A DNA stretch of 41,674 nt from an uncultured Clostridia bacterium (lineage in GTDB: Bacteria; Bacillota; Clostridia; UBA1381; UMGS1253): assembly GCA_937892135.1 (NCBI GenBank), contig CALAUK010000160.1, positions 1 to 41,674 of the forward strand. The letters run 5' to 3'. The notes below the pieces were generated by a model. It searched no databases. It was not told the DNA's origin and was given only the letters and a program-made list of their open reading frames with translations. Both the position numbers and the translations under genes were made by a program. Positions 23,894-32,415 of the stretch are shown here, one piece after another (within the stretch, counting starts at the first letter, position 1; the number at the start of each line of letters is the position of its first letter).

Positions 23894-24883
23894 ATGAAAA
23901 AGTTATTTGGAATTATTTTATGTATTTTAGTGGTTGTGTCTTGTCTTGCAGGATGCTCTTTAAACAGGACAAGTGGAGGTTTGACACCGCATGCTGCAAA
24001 GAAAAATATTGCAGTTATTACAGCAGGAGAAAGTGATGAGGAGTTTGATAATTTCTGTAATGGTGTTTTAGAAAAGTTTACTTATCATGGCTATAAGGTG
24101 GATAAGTTTGCAACAAGAGGCGATATGACTTATCTTGATGACCTTTTTGCCTCTTCTTTAAATGGTGGTTATACAGGAGTTATTTTATATGACTTAAACG
24201 ATTATGCAGAGGACTTTTATAAAAAAGCTTCTGAGGCGGGAGTCTGGACTGTTATATTCAGCAAGGTTCCTTTTGAAAGCGAAAAACTTCCTGTTGTCTG
24301 CTACGACCAGGAGGAGATGGTTTCTCTTTCAGTTGACCAGCTTTTAGAGCTTTATAAGGGAAGTGATGCAGGAAAAAAGACTGTTGCTAAAATATGGTGC
24401 TACGGAAAAGACGAAGAGGGCTTTTTAAGAAGTGATGTTTTTTCAAAAAAGATGCAGGAAAACGGAATAAGAGTGGCTTTTGAGGCTTACGAGGAAACGT
24501 TGGCAAGCGGACTGTCAAGAAGTACAAAAGCAAAGATTTCAACTCTTCCTGAGGATGGCGAATGTTTTGTCTGGGTAAGTGATGACGATATGGCAAATCT
24601 TGTTTCGACTTATCTTAAAAACGAAAGCATTAATAATGCGGTTGTTGTTAGCGTTGGCTTTTCGCAGAAGAACTTAAAAAATATGTTCCTTTCAAAGAAT
24701 TATTGGCATAGCACAAGTGCAGTAAGCTATAAAAAAGCGGGAGCTGTTTGTGCAGACGTGCTTAACAAATGCTTTGACGGAACTGAGCACGATGTCATTA
24801 CATATATCCCGAGCGTTGTGCTTGAAACCGAGAGTTTGGAAGACGATTCATCTATTGAGGTGCTTGAAGAGATTTCTGAATAA
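23894..24883 (+). CDS. Lipoprotein resembling periplasmic sugar-binding / LacI-type ligand domains
   Basis: The 329-residue product has a lipoprotein signal peptide: charged MKK, a hydrophobic stretch and the lipobox CLAGC, with the acylated Cys near residue 21. The mature part begins with KKNIAVITAGESDEEFDNFCNGV and continues with GYTGVILYDLNDYAEDFYKKASEAGVWTVIF, the alternating strand-helix pattern of type I periplasmic binding proteins (Peripla_BP_4-like). It should be anchored outside the membrane and bind a small ligand, but no permease or ATPase gene lies next to it. Ligand unknown. Its 10-nt spacing after the LOG gene indicates co-transcription; no clear terminator follows. Confidence 0.65.
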   Translation: MKKLFGIILCILVVVSCLAGCSLNRTSGGLTPHAAKKNIAVITAGESDEEFDNFCNGVLEKFTYHGYKVDKFATRGDMTYLDDLFASSLNGGYTGVILYDLNDYAEDFYKKASEAGVWTVIFSKVPFESEKLPVVCYDQEEMVSLSVDQLLELYKGSDAGKKTVAKIWCYGKDEEGFLRSDVFSKKMQENGIRVAFEAYEETLASGLSRSTKAKISTLPEDGECFVWVSDDDMANLVSTYLKNESINNAVVVSVGFSQKNLKNMFLSKNYWHSTSAVSYKKAGAVCADVLNKCFDGTEHDVITYIPSVVLETESLEDDSSIEVLEEISE

Positions 24884-24909
24884 TCTTTTTTAAAATATCA
24901 AAAAAGATA

Positions 24910-24938
24910 TTGAAAAAACATAAAAAAAGGTATATACT
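24910..24938 (+). promoter_or_regulatory. Promoter of iscS-iscU
   Basis: TTGAAA (24910-24915), 17-nt spacer, TATACT (24933-24938). Confidence 0.6.
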
Positions 24939-24978
24939 GTATCGGTGAGAAAATTATTAGGAAATACAGGTGAAAAAA

Positions 24979-26166
24979 ATGGGTAACAAAGTATATATGG
25001 ATAACGCTGCAACAACTCCTCTTAAAAAAGAGGTTTTGGATGCTATGCTTCCGTATCTTACGGAAAACTACGGAAATGCCTCTTCTATATATCAGACAGG
25101 CAGAGAGGCAAAAGCCGCTTTAGACGGTGCAAGAGAAGCTATAAGTAAAACCTTGAATGCATCGCCTAAGGAAATTTATTTTACTGCATCAGGAAGCGAA
25201 GCGGATAACTGGGCAATAAAGGGAGCGGCTATGGCAAATAAGGCCCGGGGAAATCATATTATAACCTCGGCAATAGAGCATCATGCTGTTTTGCACACTC
25301 TTCAGCATCTTGAGAAAAACGGATTTGAGGTTACTTATCTTCCCGTTGACGAAAACGGGCAAATAAGCTTAAAAGATTTAGAAAACGCCATAAAGGACAC
25401 AACTATTTTAATAACAATTATGTTTGCCAATAACGAAATAGGAACTATTCAGCCTATAAAGGAGATTGGTGAAATCGCAAAGAAGAACAGGATTTTGTTC
25501 CATACAGATGCGGTTCAGGCTTATGGCCATGTTGATATTGATGTTAAAGAGCTTGGTGTTGATATGTTAAGCGTCTCAGCGCATAAGATTTACGGACCTA
25601 AGGGCGTTGGAGCTTTGTATATGAGACTTGGCATTAATGTTGAAAACTTTATGCATGGCGGAGCTCAGGAAAGGTCAAAAAGAGCGGGCACGGAAAATGT
25701 TGCAGGCATAGTTGGCTTTGCAAAGGCGGCAAGTCTTGCATGCGGTAATATTGAAAAAGACAAAGAGCGTCTTACAAAAATGAGAGACAGGCTTATAAGT
25801 GGAATAGAAGAGAAAATTCCATATATAAAATTTAACGGTCACAGAACAGAGAGACTTCCTAATAATGTGAACTTCTCGTTCAGATATATTGAGGGTGAAG
25901 CACTTTTATTGATGCTTGACATGAAAGGAATTGCGGCTTCAAGCGGCAGCGCGTGCACATCGGGTTCGTTAGACCCGTCTCATGTGCTTCTTGCAATAGG
26001 CCTTCCTCATGAGATAGCTCACGGGTCTTTAAGACTTAGCATAGGTGATTTCACAACTGAAGAAGATATCGATTATGTTCTAGAGACTCTTCCCGGAATT
26101 GTTGAAAGATTAAGAGCTATGTCTCCTTTATATGAAGAAGTTGAAAGGGGTATAAAAAATGTATAG
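24979..26166 (+). CDS. iscS: Cysteine desulfurase for Fe-S assembly (IscS/NifS)
   Basis: A second PLP cysteine desulfurase (395 aa). It shows TASGSEADNWA (69-79), the PLP lysine K203 in SAHKIYGPKG and the persulfide Cys326 in SSGSACTSGS. The extended loop after the Cys (GSLDPSHVLLAIG) is typical of IscS/NifS that hand sulfur to scaffold proteins, and the gene overlaps iscU by 8 nt, so this copy should feed Fe-S cluster assembly. The ATG at 24979 is chosen because AGGTG is 6 nt upstream; a GTG at 24970 lies within that site. No iscR regulator gene precedes it. Confidence 0.93.
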   Translation: MGNKVYMDNAATTPLKKEVLDAMLPYLTENYGNASSIYQTGREAKAALDGAREAISKTLNASPKEIYFTASGSEADNWAIKGAAMANKARGNHIITSAIEHHAVLHTLQHLEKNGFEVTYLPVDENGQISLKDLENAIKDTTILITIMFANNEIGTIQPIKEIGEIAKKNRILFHTDAVQAYGHVDIDVKELGVDMLSVSAHKIYGPKGVGALYMRLGINVENFMHGGAQERSKRAGTENVAGIVGFAKAASLACGNIEKDKERLTKMRDRLISGIEEKIPYIKFNGHRTERLPNNVNFSFRYIEGEALLLMLDMKGIAASSGSACTSGSLDPSHVLLAIGLPHEIAHGSLRLSIGDFTTEEDIDYVLETLPGIVERLRAMSPLYEEVERGIKNV

Positions 26167-26593
26167 TGAAAAAGTTATGGACCATTTTGCAAATCCGAGA
26201 AATGTTGGTGAAATCGAAGGCGCCAGCGGTGTTGGTCAGGTAGGAAATGCAAAGTGCGGAGATATAATGAAGATATATCTTGATATAGAAGATGACATTA
26301 TAAAGGATGTCAAATTTAAAACCTTTGGTTGTGGAGCTGCTGTTGCAACAAGCTCTATGGCAACTGAGCTTGTTAAAGGTAAGACTATTGAAGAAGCTTT
26401 AAAGCTTACAAACAAGGCTGTTATGGAGGCTCTTGATGGTTTGCCGCCGGCAAAGGTTCACTGTAGTGTCCTGGCAGAAGAGGCTATTCACGCTGCAATC
26501 AAGGATTACTATGAAAAGACAGGAAGAGATACTTCCGAGCTTGAAACAAAGTGCGATGGATGTTGCGGAAGCTGCGACAAGCATCACGAATAA
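26159..26593 (+). CDS. iscU: Fe-S cluster scaffold IscU/NifU N-terminal type
   Basis: Scaffold on which Fe-S clusters are built from sulfur supplied by the overlapping desulfurase gene. The 144-residue protein keeps the three cluster ligands C33 (NAKCGD), C58 (FGCGAA) and C102 (KVHCSV), with D35 beside the first, as in NifU N-terminal domains. Beyond the usual domain (about 125 residues) there is a short Cys-rich tail with four more Cys (132, 135, 136, 139) and a His-His end; similar tails occur in clostridial NifU-like proteins, and it could bind metal. A terminator follows. Confidence 0.93.
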   Translation: MYSEKVMDHFANPRNVGEIEGASGVGQVGNAKCGDIMKIYLDIEDDIIKDVKFKTFGCGAAVATSSMATELVKGKTIEEALKLTNKAVMEALDGLPPAKVHCSVLAEEAIHAAIKDYYEKTGRDTSELETKCDGCCGSCDKHHE

Positions 26594-26600
26594 GTAAAAT

Positions 26601-26629
26601 AAAAAAGCACCCGATTGGGTGCTTTTTTT
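26601..26629. terminator. Bidirectional terminator between iscU and the CofE-like gene
   Basis: A-run, 6-bp stem GCACCC/GGGTGC (26607-26612 with 26617-26622), 4-nt loop, seven T residues; the A/T runs extend the stem. It serves both convergent genes. Confidence 0.92.
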
Positions 26630-26636
26630 ATTTGTT

Positions 26637-27836
26637 TTAATTTGTGTAGTTATCAAAATAGCCCTGAATAAGAACAACGGGAGTTCCCTTGTCTCCTGAA
26701 CCGCTTGTAAGGTCACATAGAGAACCGATAAGGTCAGTAAGCTGACGGGGAGTTGTTCCCTGAGAAGCCATATTACCAACAAGGTTGTCTTCCTTTGTTT
26801 TTATGCTCTCGGAGATTGCCTTGCGAAGAGCCTCGCCTGATAAATCTTTAAAATCATTATCTGCAAGATACTTTAGCTTAATCTCGTTAGGTGTTCCGAT
26901 AAGTCCGTCTGTAAATGCGGGGGAAACAACCGGATCTGCAAGCTCCCAGATTTTGCCCTGAGGGTCTTTAAAAGCTCCGTCGCCGTAAACCATAACCTCA
27001 ACGTGCTTTCCTGTTTCTTTAAAGATAGTTTCCTGTATAGCAAGAACAAGGTCTTTGCACTCTCTGGGGAAAAGCTTTATCTTATCCTCTGTTGATTTGT
27101 TAGAACCCAAAAGGCCATATTTTTCATTACAGCCTGAACCGTTTACGGGTGCGGTTAAAATATCATCAAGACCGAAAACAATCTTTGCACCTGCTGCTTT
27201 TAAAATTCTCTTTGTTCTTTTTCTTGTGTGAATATCGCAAGTAAGAACACAGTCTGTATAATCCAAAATAGCTTTTGGCTGATTTGCAAATATAATTTCT
27301 ACCTCAGCGCCCTCTTCGCGAACTATGCCCGCATAGTAGTCAACATAGTCAACACCTGTAAATTCGTGTTTGTTTTCGCCGAAAAGGCTTCTGTATTTTT
27401 CCAAAGATAAAACATCTGAATAGGGATTAACATTAGCCTCGTCAATTTTATCCAAACTAACAAGCTCGTTACCAACCTCGTCAGACGGGTAGCTTAGCAT
27501 AAGAACGATTTTCTTTGCCCCTCTTGCTATTCCTCTTAAGCAAACAGCAAAACGGTTACGGGAAAGTATGGGGAATATAACTCCAACAGTTTCACCGCCG
27601 AACTTGTTTTTCACATCGGCTGCGATATCGTCAATCGATGCATAGTTACCCTGAGCACGAGCTACGATAGACTCTGTAAGAGAGATAACGTCTCTGTCAC
27701 GAAGAGAAAAGCCTTCGCTTTTGGCGGCCTCAAGCACGCTTTCAGAAACTATTTTTACCAAATCGTCGCCTTCTCTTATGATAGGGCAACGGATTCCGCG
27801 CGATACTGTGCCGACTCTTCTTTCACCATTTGTCAT
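26637..27836 (-). CDS. CofE-like protein (coenzyme F420-0:L-glutamate ligase family)
   Basis: A 399-residue member of the F420-0:gamma-glutamyl ligase (CofE/FbiB N-terminal) fold family. The N-terminal GTVSRGIRCPIIREGDDLVKIV and the DRDVISLTESIVARAQGNY block match the ligase core, and the later AILDYTDCVLTCDIHTRKRT and VMVYGDGAFKDPQGKIWELADPVVSPAFTDG blocks are typical of the long clostridial version, which is larger than archaeal CofE (about 250 aa). No other F420 gene is present, so the substrate is uncertain and an amide- or peptide-ligase role is inferred only from the fold. The start is the ATG at 27836: the frame extends upstream to a GTG at 27911, but the promoter lies across that extension. 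Confidence 0.75.
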   Translation of the reverse strand: MTNGERRVGTVSRGIRCPIIREGDDLVKIVSESVLEAAKSEGFSLRDRDVISLTESIVARAQGNYASIDDIAADVKNKFGGETVGVIFPILSRNRFAVCLRGIARGAKKIVLMLSYPSDEVGNELVSLDKIDEANVNPYSDVLSLEKYRSLFGENKHEFTGVDYVDYYAGIVREEGAEVEIIFANQPKAILDYTDCVLTCDIHTRKRTKRILKAAGAKIVFGLDDILTAPVNGSGCNEKYGLLGSNKSTEDKIKLFPRECKDLVLAIQETIFKETGKHVEVMVYGDGAFKDPQGKIWELADPVVSPAFTDGLIGTPNEIKLKYLADNDFKDLSGEALRKAISESIKTKEDNLVGNMASQGTTPRQLTDLIGSLCDLTSGSGDKGTPVVLIQGYFDNYTN

Positions 27837-27901
27837 AAATAACCACTCACTTACTAAATAAGATTTTCCGCAAAAAACGGAATAATTTTTATCACCCAAT
27901 A

Positions 27902-27930
27902 ATTTTAGCACATTTGAAAGAATTTTTCAA
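27902..27930 (-). promoter_or_regulatory. Promoter of the CofE-like gene
   Basis: TTGAAA (27930-27925), 17-nt spacer, TAAAAT (27907-27902) on the minus strand. Its position rules out a start codon at 27911 and supports the ATG at 27836. Confidence 0.7.
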
Positions 27931-28011
27931 TAGTAAATTTAAGATAAATCAGGTTTATTTAAAAAAACTTTCATTAAACACTCAAATTTGAACATAATGC
28001 CGCCAAAAATA

Positions 28012-28040
28012 TTGATTTTATAGCTAGTTTGTGATAAAAT
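28012..28040 (+). promoter_or_regulatory. Promoter of comEC-holA
   Basis: TTGATT (28012-28017), 17-nt spacer, TAAAAT (28035-28040). Transcription would start near 28047, downstream of the first in-frame GTG (28031) of the comEC frame. Confidence 0.65.
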
Positions 28041-28081
28041 TAATAAAAATATATCATTTTTTTGGAGTTTGTGTTTTAAAG

Positions 28082-30469
28082 ATGGTCAGAAGTATGGGAA
28101 TAAAGCTTTATATGATTATTCCTGCGGCGTTTTTTATTGCTGTCGGAGCAATTGTTTTTGGGTATTACTTTAGCGAGTGTGTATTTTTATCCTTTTTGTT
28201 AAGTGCTGTATTTCTTATATGTTTTAAATTTTTATTCAGAAGACAAATAGCAGTTCTGGCTATTTGTCTTGTGTGGTTTTTTATCTTTTGTTTTTACAGT
28301 ATGGATAAAAGCTTCGACAAAGGTGCATTAAAAGAATTTGAGAATAAAGATATCGTTTTGTATTGTGAAATTAAAGGCTTAGAGAGTAAAAGTGAGTATT
28401 TAAGTACCTATACAGCAGAAACAGTTGGAATTTTAGAGGATGGAAATGTAATAAATTTAAAGGAAAAATGCGAATTAAGTCTCGATTCAGAAGATGATTT
28501 AAATTTTTCTTACGGAGATTTTATAAAAGTTAATGCTAAGGCAAGTGAAATTCCGGGAATAAAAAATTCGGGCGAAACGGATTTTTCTCTTTTGAAAAAG
28601 GCAAAAGGAATAACATACAGTCTTGAAGCTGACAAAGTTAAAATGCTTGCGCCGTTTGATAAGATATCGGATTTGGAGGACTTGTCTTATTGTTTAAGAA
28701 GTTACATAAAAACCGTATGCTATAATATGTTAAGTGAAAAAAGCGCCGCATTAGTTATGGGAATATTAATAAGCGACAAATCACTTTTAGACGAAGAAAC
28801 CCGGGAAATTCTTGAAAGTGCGGGAATTATGCATATCTGTGTTGCATCGGGAATGCATGTAAGCTGCATTATGTCAGCTATGGCGTTTCTTTTAGCGGGC
28901 ATTGGAGTGAAAAGAAAATATTTTCTCGCTCTTGCTCTTCCTGTAATTTTGTTCTATGCTTTTTTAAACGCTTGGTCGGCTCCGATTATAAGAGCGGGGA
29001 TGGGAGCGGTTTTATTTTGCATTTCTTTTAATGTAAAGCGTGATTATGATCCATTTATCGCTCTTTGCTTTTCAGGACTTACTATTTTATTGTTTTCACC
29101 GCTTAAGTTGTTTGATGTTGGATTCTTGCTTTCATTTTCAGCAGTTTTAGCACTTATTTTTCTTAAAAGTGATTTAACAAAACTTTTTTCAAAAGAGAAT
29201 ACGAGGAAAAGAAGAGAAAACAGGATTTTAAAAAGGATGCTTTATTATATTAAAACAACGGCTTTGGCAAGTGCTGCAGTTTCTTTTATTGTGATTCCTG
29301 CTTGTGCGTATTATTTTGGATATATAAGCCCTTATTCTATTGTTACAAATTTAATAGTGTCGTGGGTTTTGCCGTATTTGTTCTTTTCGGCATCTGCGAT
29401 GGTAATTTTGTGGTTTGTTCCGATAATCGGAGAGGTTTTTGCGTTTTTTGCAAATGCCGTCGCTCAGTTTATTTTAAAGGTTTCAGAAATTATATATCGT
29501 GTTCCTTTTTCAAAAGTAGAAGCATTTGTTCCGTTTGCGGTTTTCGTAATAATAATTTTTCTGGTTATATTTTTTCATAATGCAAGGAAAAAGAAAGTTA
29601 TAAATCGTATAGGAAAAGTTTTGTCACTCGCGGTTTTGGGAGTGCTGGTTTCGGGACAAGTGTTTTCTTTTCTTGCCGGAATAAACACAGTAAAGGTGAG
29701 ATTTGTAAATGTAGGCGAGGGAGACGGATGCATAATAAAGCTTGCAGACGGAACGGGAATTGTTGTGGATGCAGGTGGGAGTGAGTTTTCTTCGGAAGAC
29801 AGAACTTTTACGCCATATATAAAAAGAATGAATATAAAAAAGATAGGGTATGTGTTTGTGTCGCATTTTGATGCAGACCACGCAAAGAACATTTTATATG
29901 TTTTAGATAATTTCAAGGTTTCAAATGTTATCCTGCCCTTAAAAGAGTCTGAAAGTAAATATAAAAACCTTATAGAGAATAAGGCTAAAGAGCAAGGCTC
30001 TGATATAGTTTATGTGCGGGCCGGAGATGCATTTTACATAAGAGACAATATTAAAGCAGAATTCTTTTCTCCTGCAAGGGAAGTGTTTCCCACAGAAAAC
30101 AATGGTTCAATGGTTATGAAGATAGATTTTGACGGGACAAGTATATTGTTCTTAGGTGATATCGGAAAAGAATTGCAGAGCTCTTTGGCTATAACTTACG
30201 GAGAAAAATTAAAAAGCGACATTGTGAAAATTTCGCATCACGGAGACTATAATTCATACAGCTCGCTTCTTATGGATTGCGCAAAACCAAAATTTGCAGT
30301 TATAAGCTGCGGAGACAATGAAAGATATTCTCATCCTGATGATGAGGTTATAAAAAAGCTCCAGAAAGAAAACATTATTACATATATCACAAAAACAGAC
30401 AAAGACATAAAGTTTAATATAGATTTTAAAGACTCCATAAGAGAAAAGTACTACGAAAGGAAGTTTTAA
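28082..30469 (+). CDS. comEC: ComEC/Rec2 family DNA-uptake channel
   Basis: Membrane channel through which transforming single-stranded DNA enters the cytoplasm. From the ATG at 28082 it has about 795 residues: two or three N-terminal helices, an extracytoplasmic OB-like segment (about 70-200), the polytopic Competence domain with AGIMHICVASGMHVSC, and a C-terminal metallo-beta-lactamase-like domain starting near VRFVNVGEGDGCIIKLADG, with metal ligands in SHFDADHAKN, the later FLGDIG and SHHGDYNSYS. The frame is open upstream to 28031, but the promoter excludes that start; GGAG at 28064-28067 lies 14 nt before the ATG, farther than usual. comEC-holA adjacency is normal in Firmicutes. No comEA accompanies it. 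Confidence 0.88.
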   Translation: MVRSMGIKLYMIIPAAFFIAVGAIVFGYYFSECVFLSFLLSAVFLICFKFLFRRQIAVLAICLVWFFIFCFYSMDKSFDKGALKEFENKDIVLYCEIKGLESKSEYLSTYTAETVGILEDGNVINLKEKCELSLDSEDDLNFSYGDFIKVNAKASEIPGIKNSGETDFSLLKKAKGITYSLEADKVKMLAPFDKISDLEDLSYCLRSYIKTVCYNMLSEKSAALVMGILISDKSLLDEETREILESAGIMHICVASGMHVSCIMSAMAFLLAGIGVKRKYFLALALPVILFYAFLNAWSAPIIRAGMGAVLFCISFNVKRDYDPFIALCFSGLTILLFSPLKLFDVGFLLSFSAVLALIFLKSDLTKLFSKENTRKRRENRILKRMLYYIKTTALASAAVSFIVIPACAYYFGYISPYSIVTNLIVSWVLPYLFFSASAMVILWFVPIIGEVFAFFANAVAQFILKVSEIIYRVPFSKVEAFVPFAVFVIIIFLVIFFHNARKKKVINRIGKVLSLAVLGVLVSGQVFSFLAGINTVKVRFVNVGEGDGCIIKLADGTGIVVDAGGSEFSSEDRTFTPYIKRMNIKKIGYVFVSHFDADHAKNILYVLDNFKVSNVILPLKESESKYKNLIENKAKEQGSDIVYVRAGDAFYIRDNIKAEFFSPAREVFPTENNGSMVMKIDFDGTSILFLGDIGKELQSSLAITYGEKLKSDIVKISHHGDYNSYSSLLMDCAKPKFAVISCGDNERYSHPDDEVIKKLQKENIITYITKTDKDIKFNIDFKDSIREKYYERKF

Positions 30470-30470
30470 A

Positions 30471-31487
30471 ATGGCAAAAGCAGATGATCAGGGTTTAAAA
30501 AACTTAAGAGTCGATATAAAAAGCGGAACATTAAAGAATAGCTATCTTATTTTCGGCGATGAAGATTTTTTAAAGCATCATTATATAGAAACCATAAAGA
30601 AGATGGTAGTTGAAGAGGATTTAGAAGAATTTAACTTAACTGTTTTTGAGGGAGAAAAGCAGGATTTTGAAGAGATTTCAATGGCACTTAATACTCCGCC
30701 GATGATGGCAGAAAAAAAGCTTATTGTTATTAAAGACAGCAGAATTTTTAAGTCTGCAAATGAAGAGCAAAAAGAGTTCTGGGTTAAAGTGTTTGAAAAC
30801 ACTTACGAAGACGTGTGCCTTATATTTGATGAAAGCGTGGTTGACAAGAGGAGTGTTTTGTATAAGGCATTTATAAAGACGGGCGAGAGTGTAGAGTGCG
30901 CTTATGTTCAGGGCGTTGAGCTTACAAACTGGGTGGCACGCGGTTGCCGCGGCGCAGGAAAAAGCATAGGCGAAAAGGAAATTAGCTACCTTATTTCGTG
31001 TTGTGATGGCGGAATGAACAGCATTAAAAGGGAGCTTGAAAAGCTGTTCTCCTTTTGCGATACTGACAGAATAACTATTGCAGATATCGATAAAATAGTC
31101 ACCAAAGCTCCTCAGAACAGAGTTTTTGAAATGATAAACGATATGCTTTCAGGAAACGGGAAGAAAGTTTTTGAAAAGTTAGAAGAGCTTAAAACCTTAA
31201 AAGAATCTGCCTTTGGTGTTCTTGGTCTTTTGTGTTCTAATTTTGAAAAGATTTTAAGAGTTAAGCTTATGCTTGAAAAAGGAATGCCATACAGAAATGT
31301 AGCAGCAGAGCTTAAGATATTCCCAAGACAGATGCAGGTTTATTCTTCTGCAGCAGAGAAGTTTTCAAAGCCCTTTTTAAGAGAGGCTATAACGAAAATT
31401 TCTGAGATTGACCTCGATATAAAAAGCGGAAAAACAAAAGACTGGCTTGCGGTTGAAAGATTTCTTGCGTGGTGTGTTAATAAATAA
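30471..31487 (+). CDS. holA: DNA polymerase III delta subunit
   Basis: Clamp-loader subunit that opens the sliding clamp (338 aa). The family pattern is visible: NSYLIFGDEDFLKHHYIETI near residue 24, FEGEKQDFEEI, TPPMMAEKKLIVIKD (AAA+-like domain I), the DGGMNSIKRELEKLFSF block near 180-200, the ITIADIDKIVTKAPQNRVFEMINDML segment, and a helical collar domain (about 215-338). It starts 1 nt after the comEC stop, so the two are translationally linked, and is followed by a terminator. Confidence 0.92.
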   Translation: MAKADDQGLKNLRVDIKSGTLKNSYLIFGDEDFLKHHYIETIKKMVVEEDLEEFNLTVFEGEKQDFEEISMALNTPPMMAEKKLIVIKDSRIFKSANEEQKEFWVKVFENTYEDVCLIFDESVVDKRSVLYKAFIKTGESVECAYVQGVELTNWVARGCRGAGKSIGEKEISYLISCCDGGMNSIKRELEKLFSFCDTDRITIADIDKIVTKAPQNRVFEMINDMLSGNGKKVFEKLEELKTLKESAFGVLGLLCSNFEKILRVKLMLEKGMPYRNVAAELKIFPRQMQVYSSAAEKFSKPFLREAITKISEIDLDIKSGKTKDWLAVERFLAWCVNK

Positions 31488-31488
31488 T

Positions 31489-31520
31489 AAAAGCTCAGGT
31501 TAAAAACCTGAGCTTTTTTG
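31489..31520. terminator. Terminator between holA and the SDR gene
   Basis: A 13-bp perfect stem (31489-31501 with 31505-31517, core GCTCAGGTT) with a 3-nt loop and a T-run; the A-rich left side allows it to act on the minus strand too. Confidence 0.9.
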
Positions 31521-31530
31521 TTTGAAATCA

Positions 31531-32331
31531 TTATTTGGGCTGCTTGCCTATGTATGCTAAGATACCGCCGTCAACATAAAGAATGTGACCGTTAACGAAA
31601 TCAGATGCATCTGATGCAAGGAATACTGCAGGACCTGCTAGGTCTTCTGCTTCACCCCAGCGAGCAGCGGGAGTTTTAGAAATTATAAAGCTGTCAAAAG
31701 GATGTCTTGAACCATCAGCCTGTCTTTCACGAAGGGGAGCAGTCTGAGGAGTTGCAATATATCCGGGTCCGATACCGTTACACTGAATATTAAACTCACC
31801 ATACTCAGATGCGATATTTCTTGTAAGCATTTTTAAACCGCCCTTTGCTGCTGCATAAGCAGAAACTGTTTCACGGCCAAGCTCACTCATCATTGAACAA
31901 ATGTTAATAATCTTACCCTTACCCTTTTTAATCATTGAGGGGATAACAGCCTTTGCCATAATGAAAGGTGCATTAAGGTCAACATCAATAACCTGACGGA
32001 ACTCTGCTGCTGTCATCTCAACCATAGGAATACGCTTGATGATACCTGCGTTGTTAACCAAAATATCAATCACGCCAACCTCTTTTTCAACCTGAGCGAT
32101 AAAAGAAGAAACCATTTCTTCGTTTGTAACATCGCAAACATAGCCGTGAGCCTTTATGCCGGCTTCCTCGTAGCTTTTAAGACCCTTGTTAACAAGGTCT
32201 TCATTAATGTCGTTAAAAACGATTGTTGCTCCGCACTCAGCATAAGCCTTTGCAATAGCAAAACCGATTCCATAAGATGCTCCTGTTACAAGAGCAATTT
32301 TACCTTCTAATGAAAAATTGTTGATATTCAT
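31531..32331 (-). CDS. SDR-family dehydrogenase, gluconate 5-dehydrogenase-like
   Basis: A 266-residue classical short-chain dehydrogenase. The NAD(P)-binding TGASYGIG is at 16-23, NNAG follows in the VNNAGI phrase, and the catalytic Ser-Tyr-Lys set is in the ICSMMSELG and YAAAKGG phrases. The GPGYIATPQTAPLRE segment and the WGEAEDLAGPAVFLASDASDFVNGHILYVDGG end are closest in my memory to gluconate 5-dehydrogenase (IdnO/Gno) and KduD, which reduce 5-keto sugar acids. No partner sugar-acid genes are adjacent, so the substrate is inferred by similarity only. AGGAGG precedes the ATG and the gene has its own promoter. Confidence 0.8.
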   Translation of the reverse strand: MNINNFSLEGKIALVTGASYGIGFAIAKAYAECGATIVFNDINEDLVNKGLKSYEEAGIKAHGYVCDVTNEEMVSSFIAQVEKEVGVIDILVNNAGIIKRIPMVEMTAAEFRQVIDVDLNAPFIMAKAVIPSMIKKGKGKIINICSMMSELGRETVSAYAAAKGGLKMLTRNIASEYGEFNIQCNGIGPGYIATPQTAPLRERQADGSRHPFDSFIISKTPAARWGEAEDLAGPAVFLASDASDFVNGHILYVDGGILAYIGKQPK

Positions 32332-32365
32332 TGTAAAATCCTCCTATAAAATTCAATATGCATAC

Positions 32366-32394
32366 ATAATATCATACTTAAGTTCTAAAATCAA
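32366..32394 (-). promoter_or_regulatory. Promoter of the SDR gene
   Basis: TTGATT (32394-32389), 17-nt spacer, TATTAT (32371-32366) on the minus strand, between mnmA and the SDR gene. Confidence 0.65.
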
Positions 32395-32415
32395 GATGTT
32401 TTAGAGAAAAAAATT

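Noticed and set aside
27837..27911. N-terminal extension of the CofE-like protein to the GTG at 27911
   Set aside because: A TTGAAA-17-TAAAAT promoter lies across this stretch and the family similarity begins just after the ATG at 27836.
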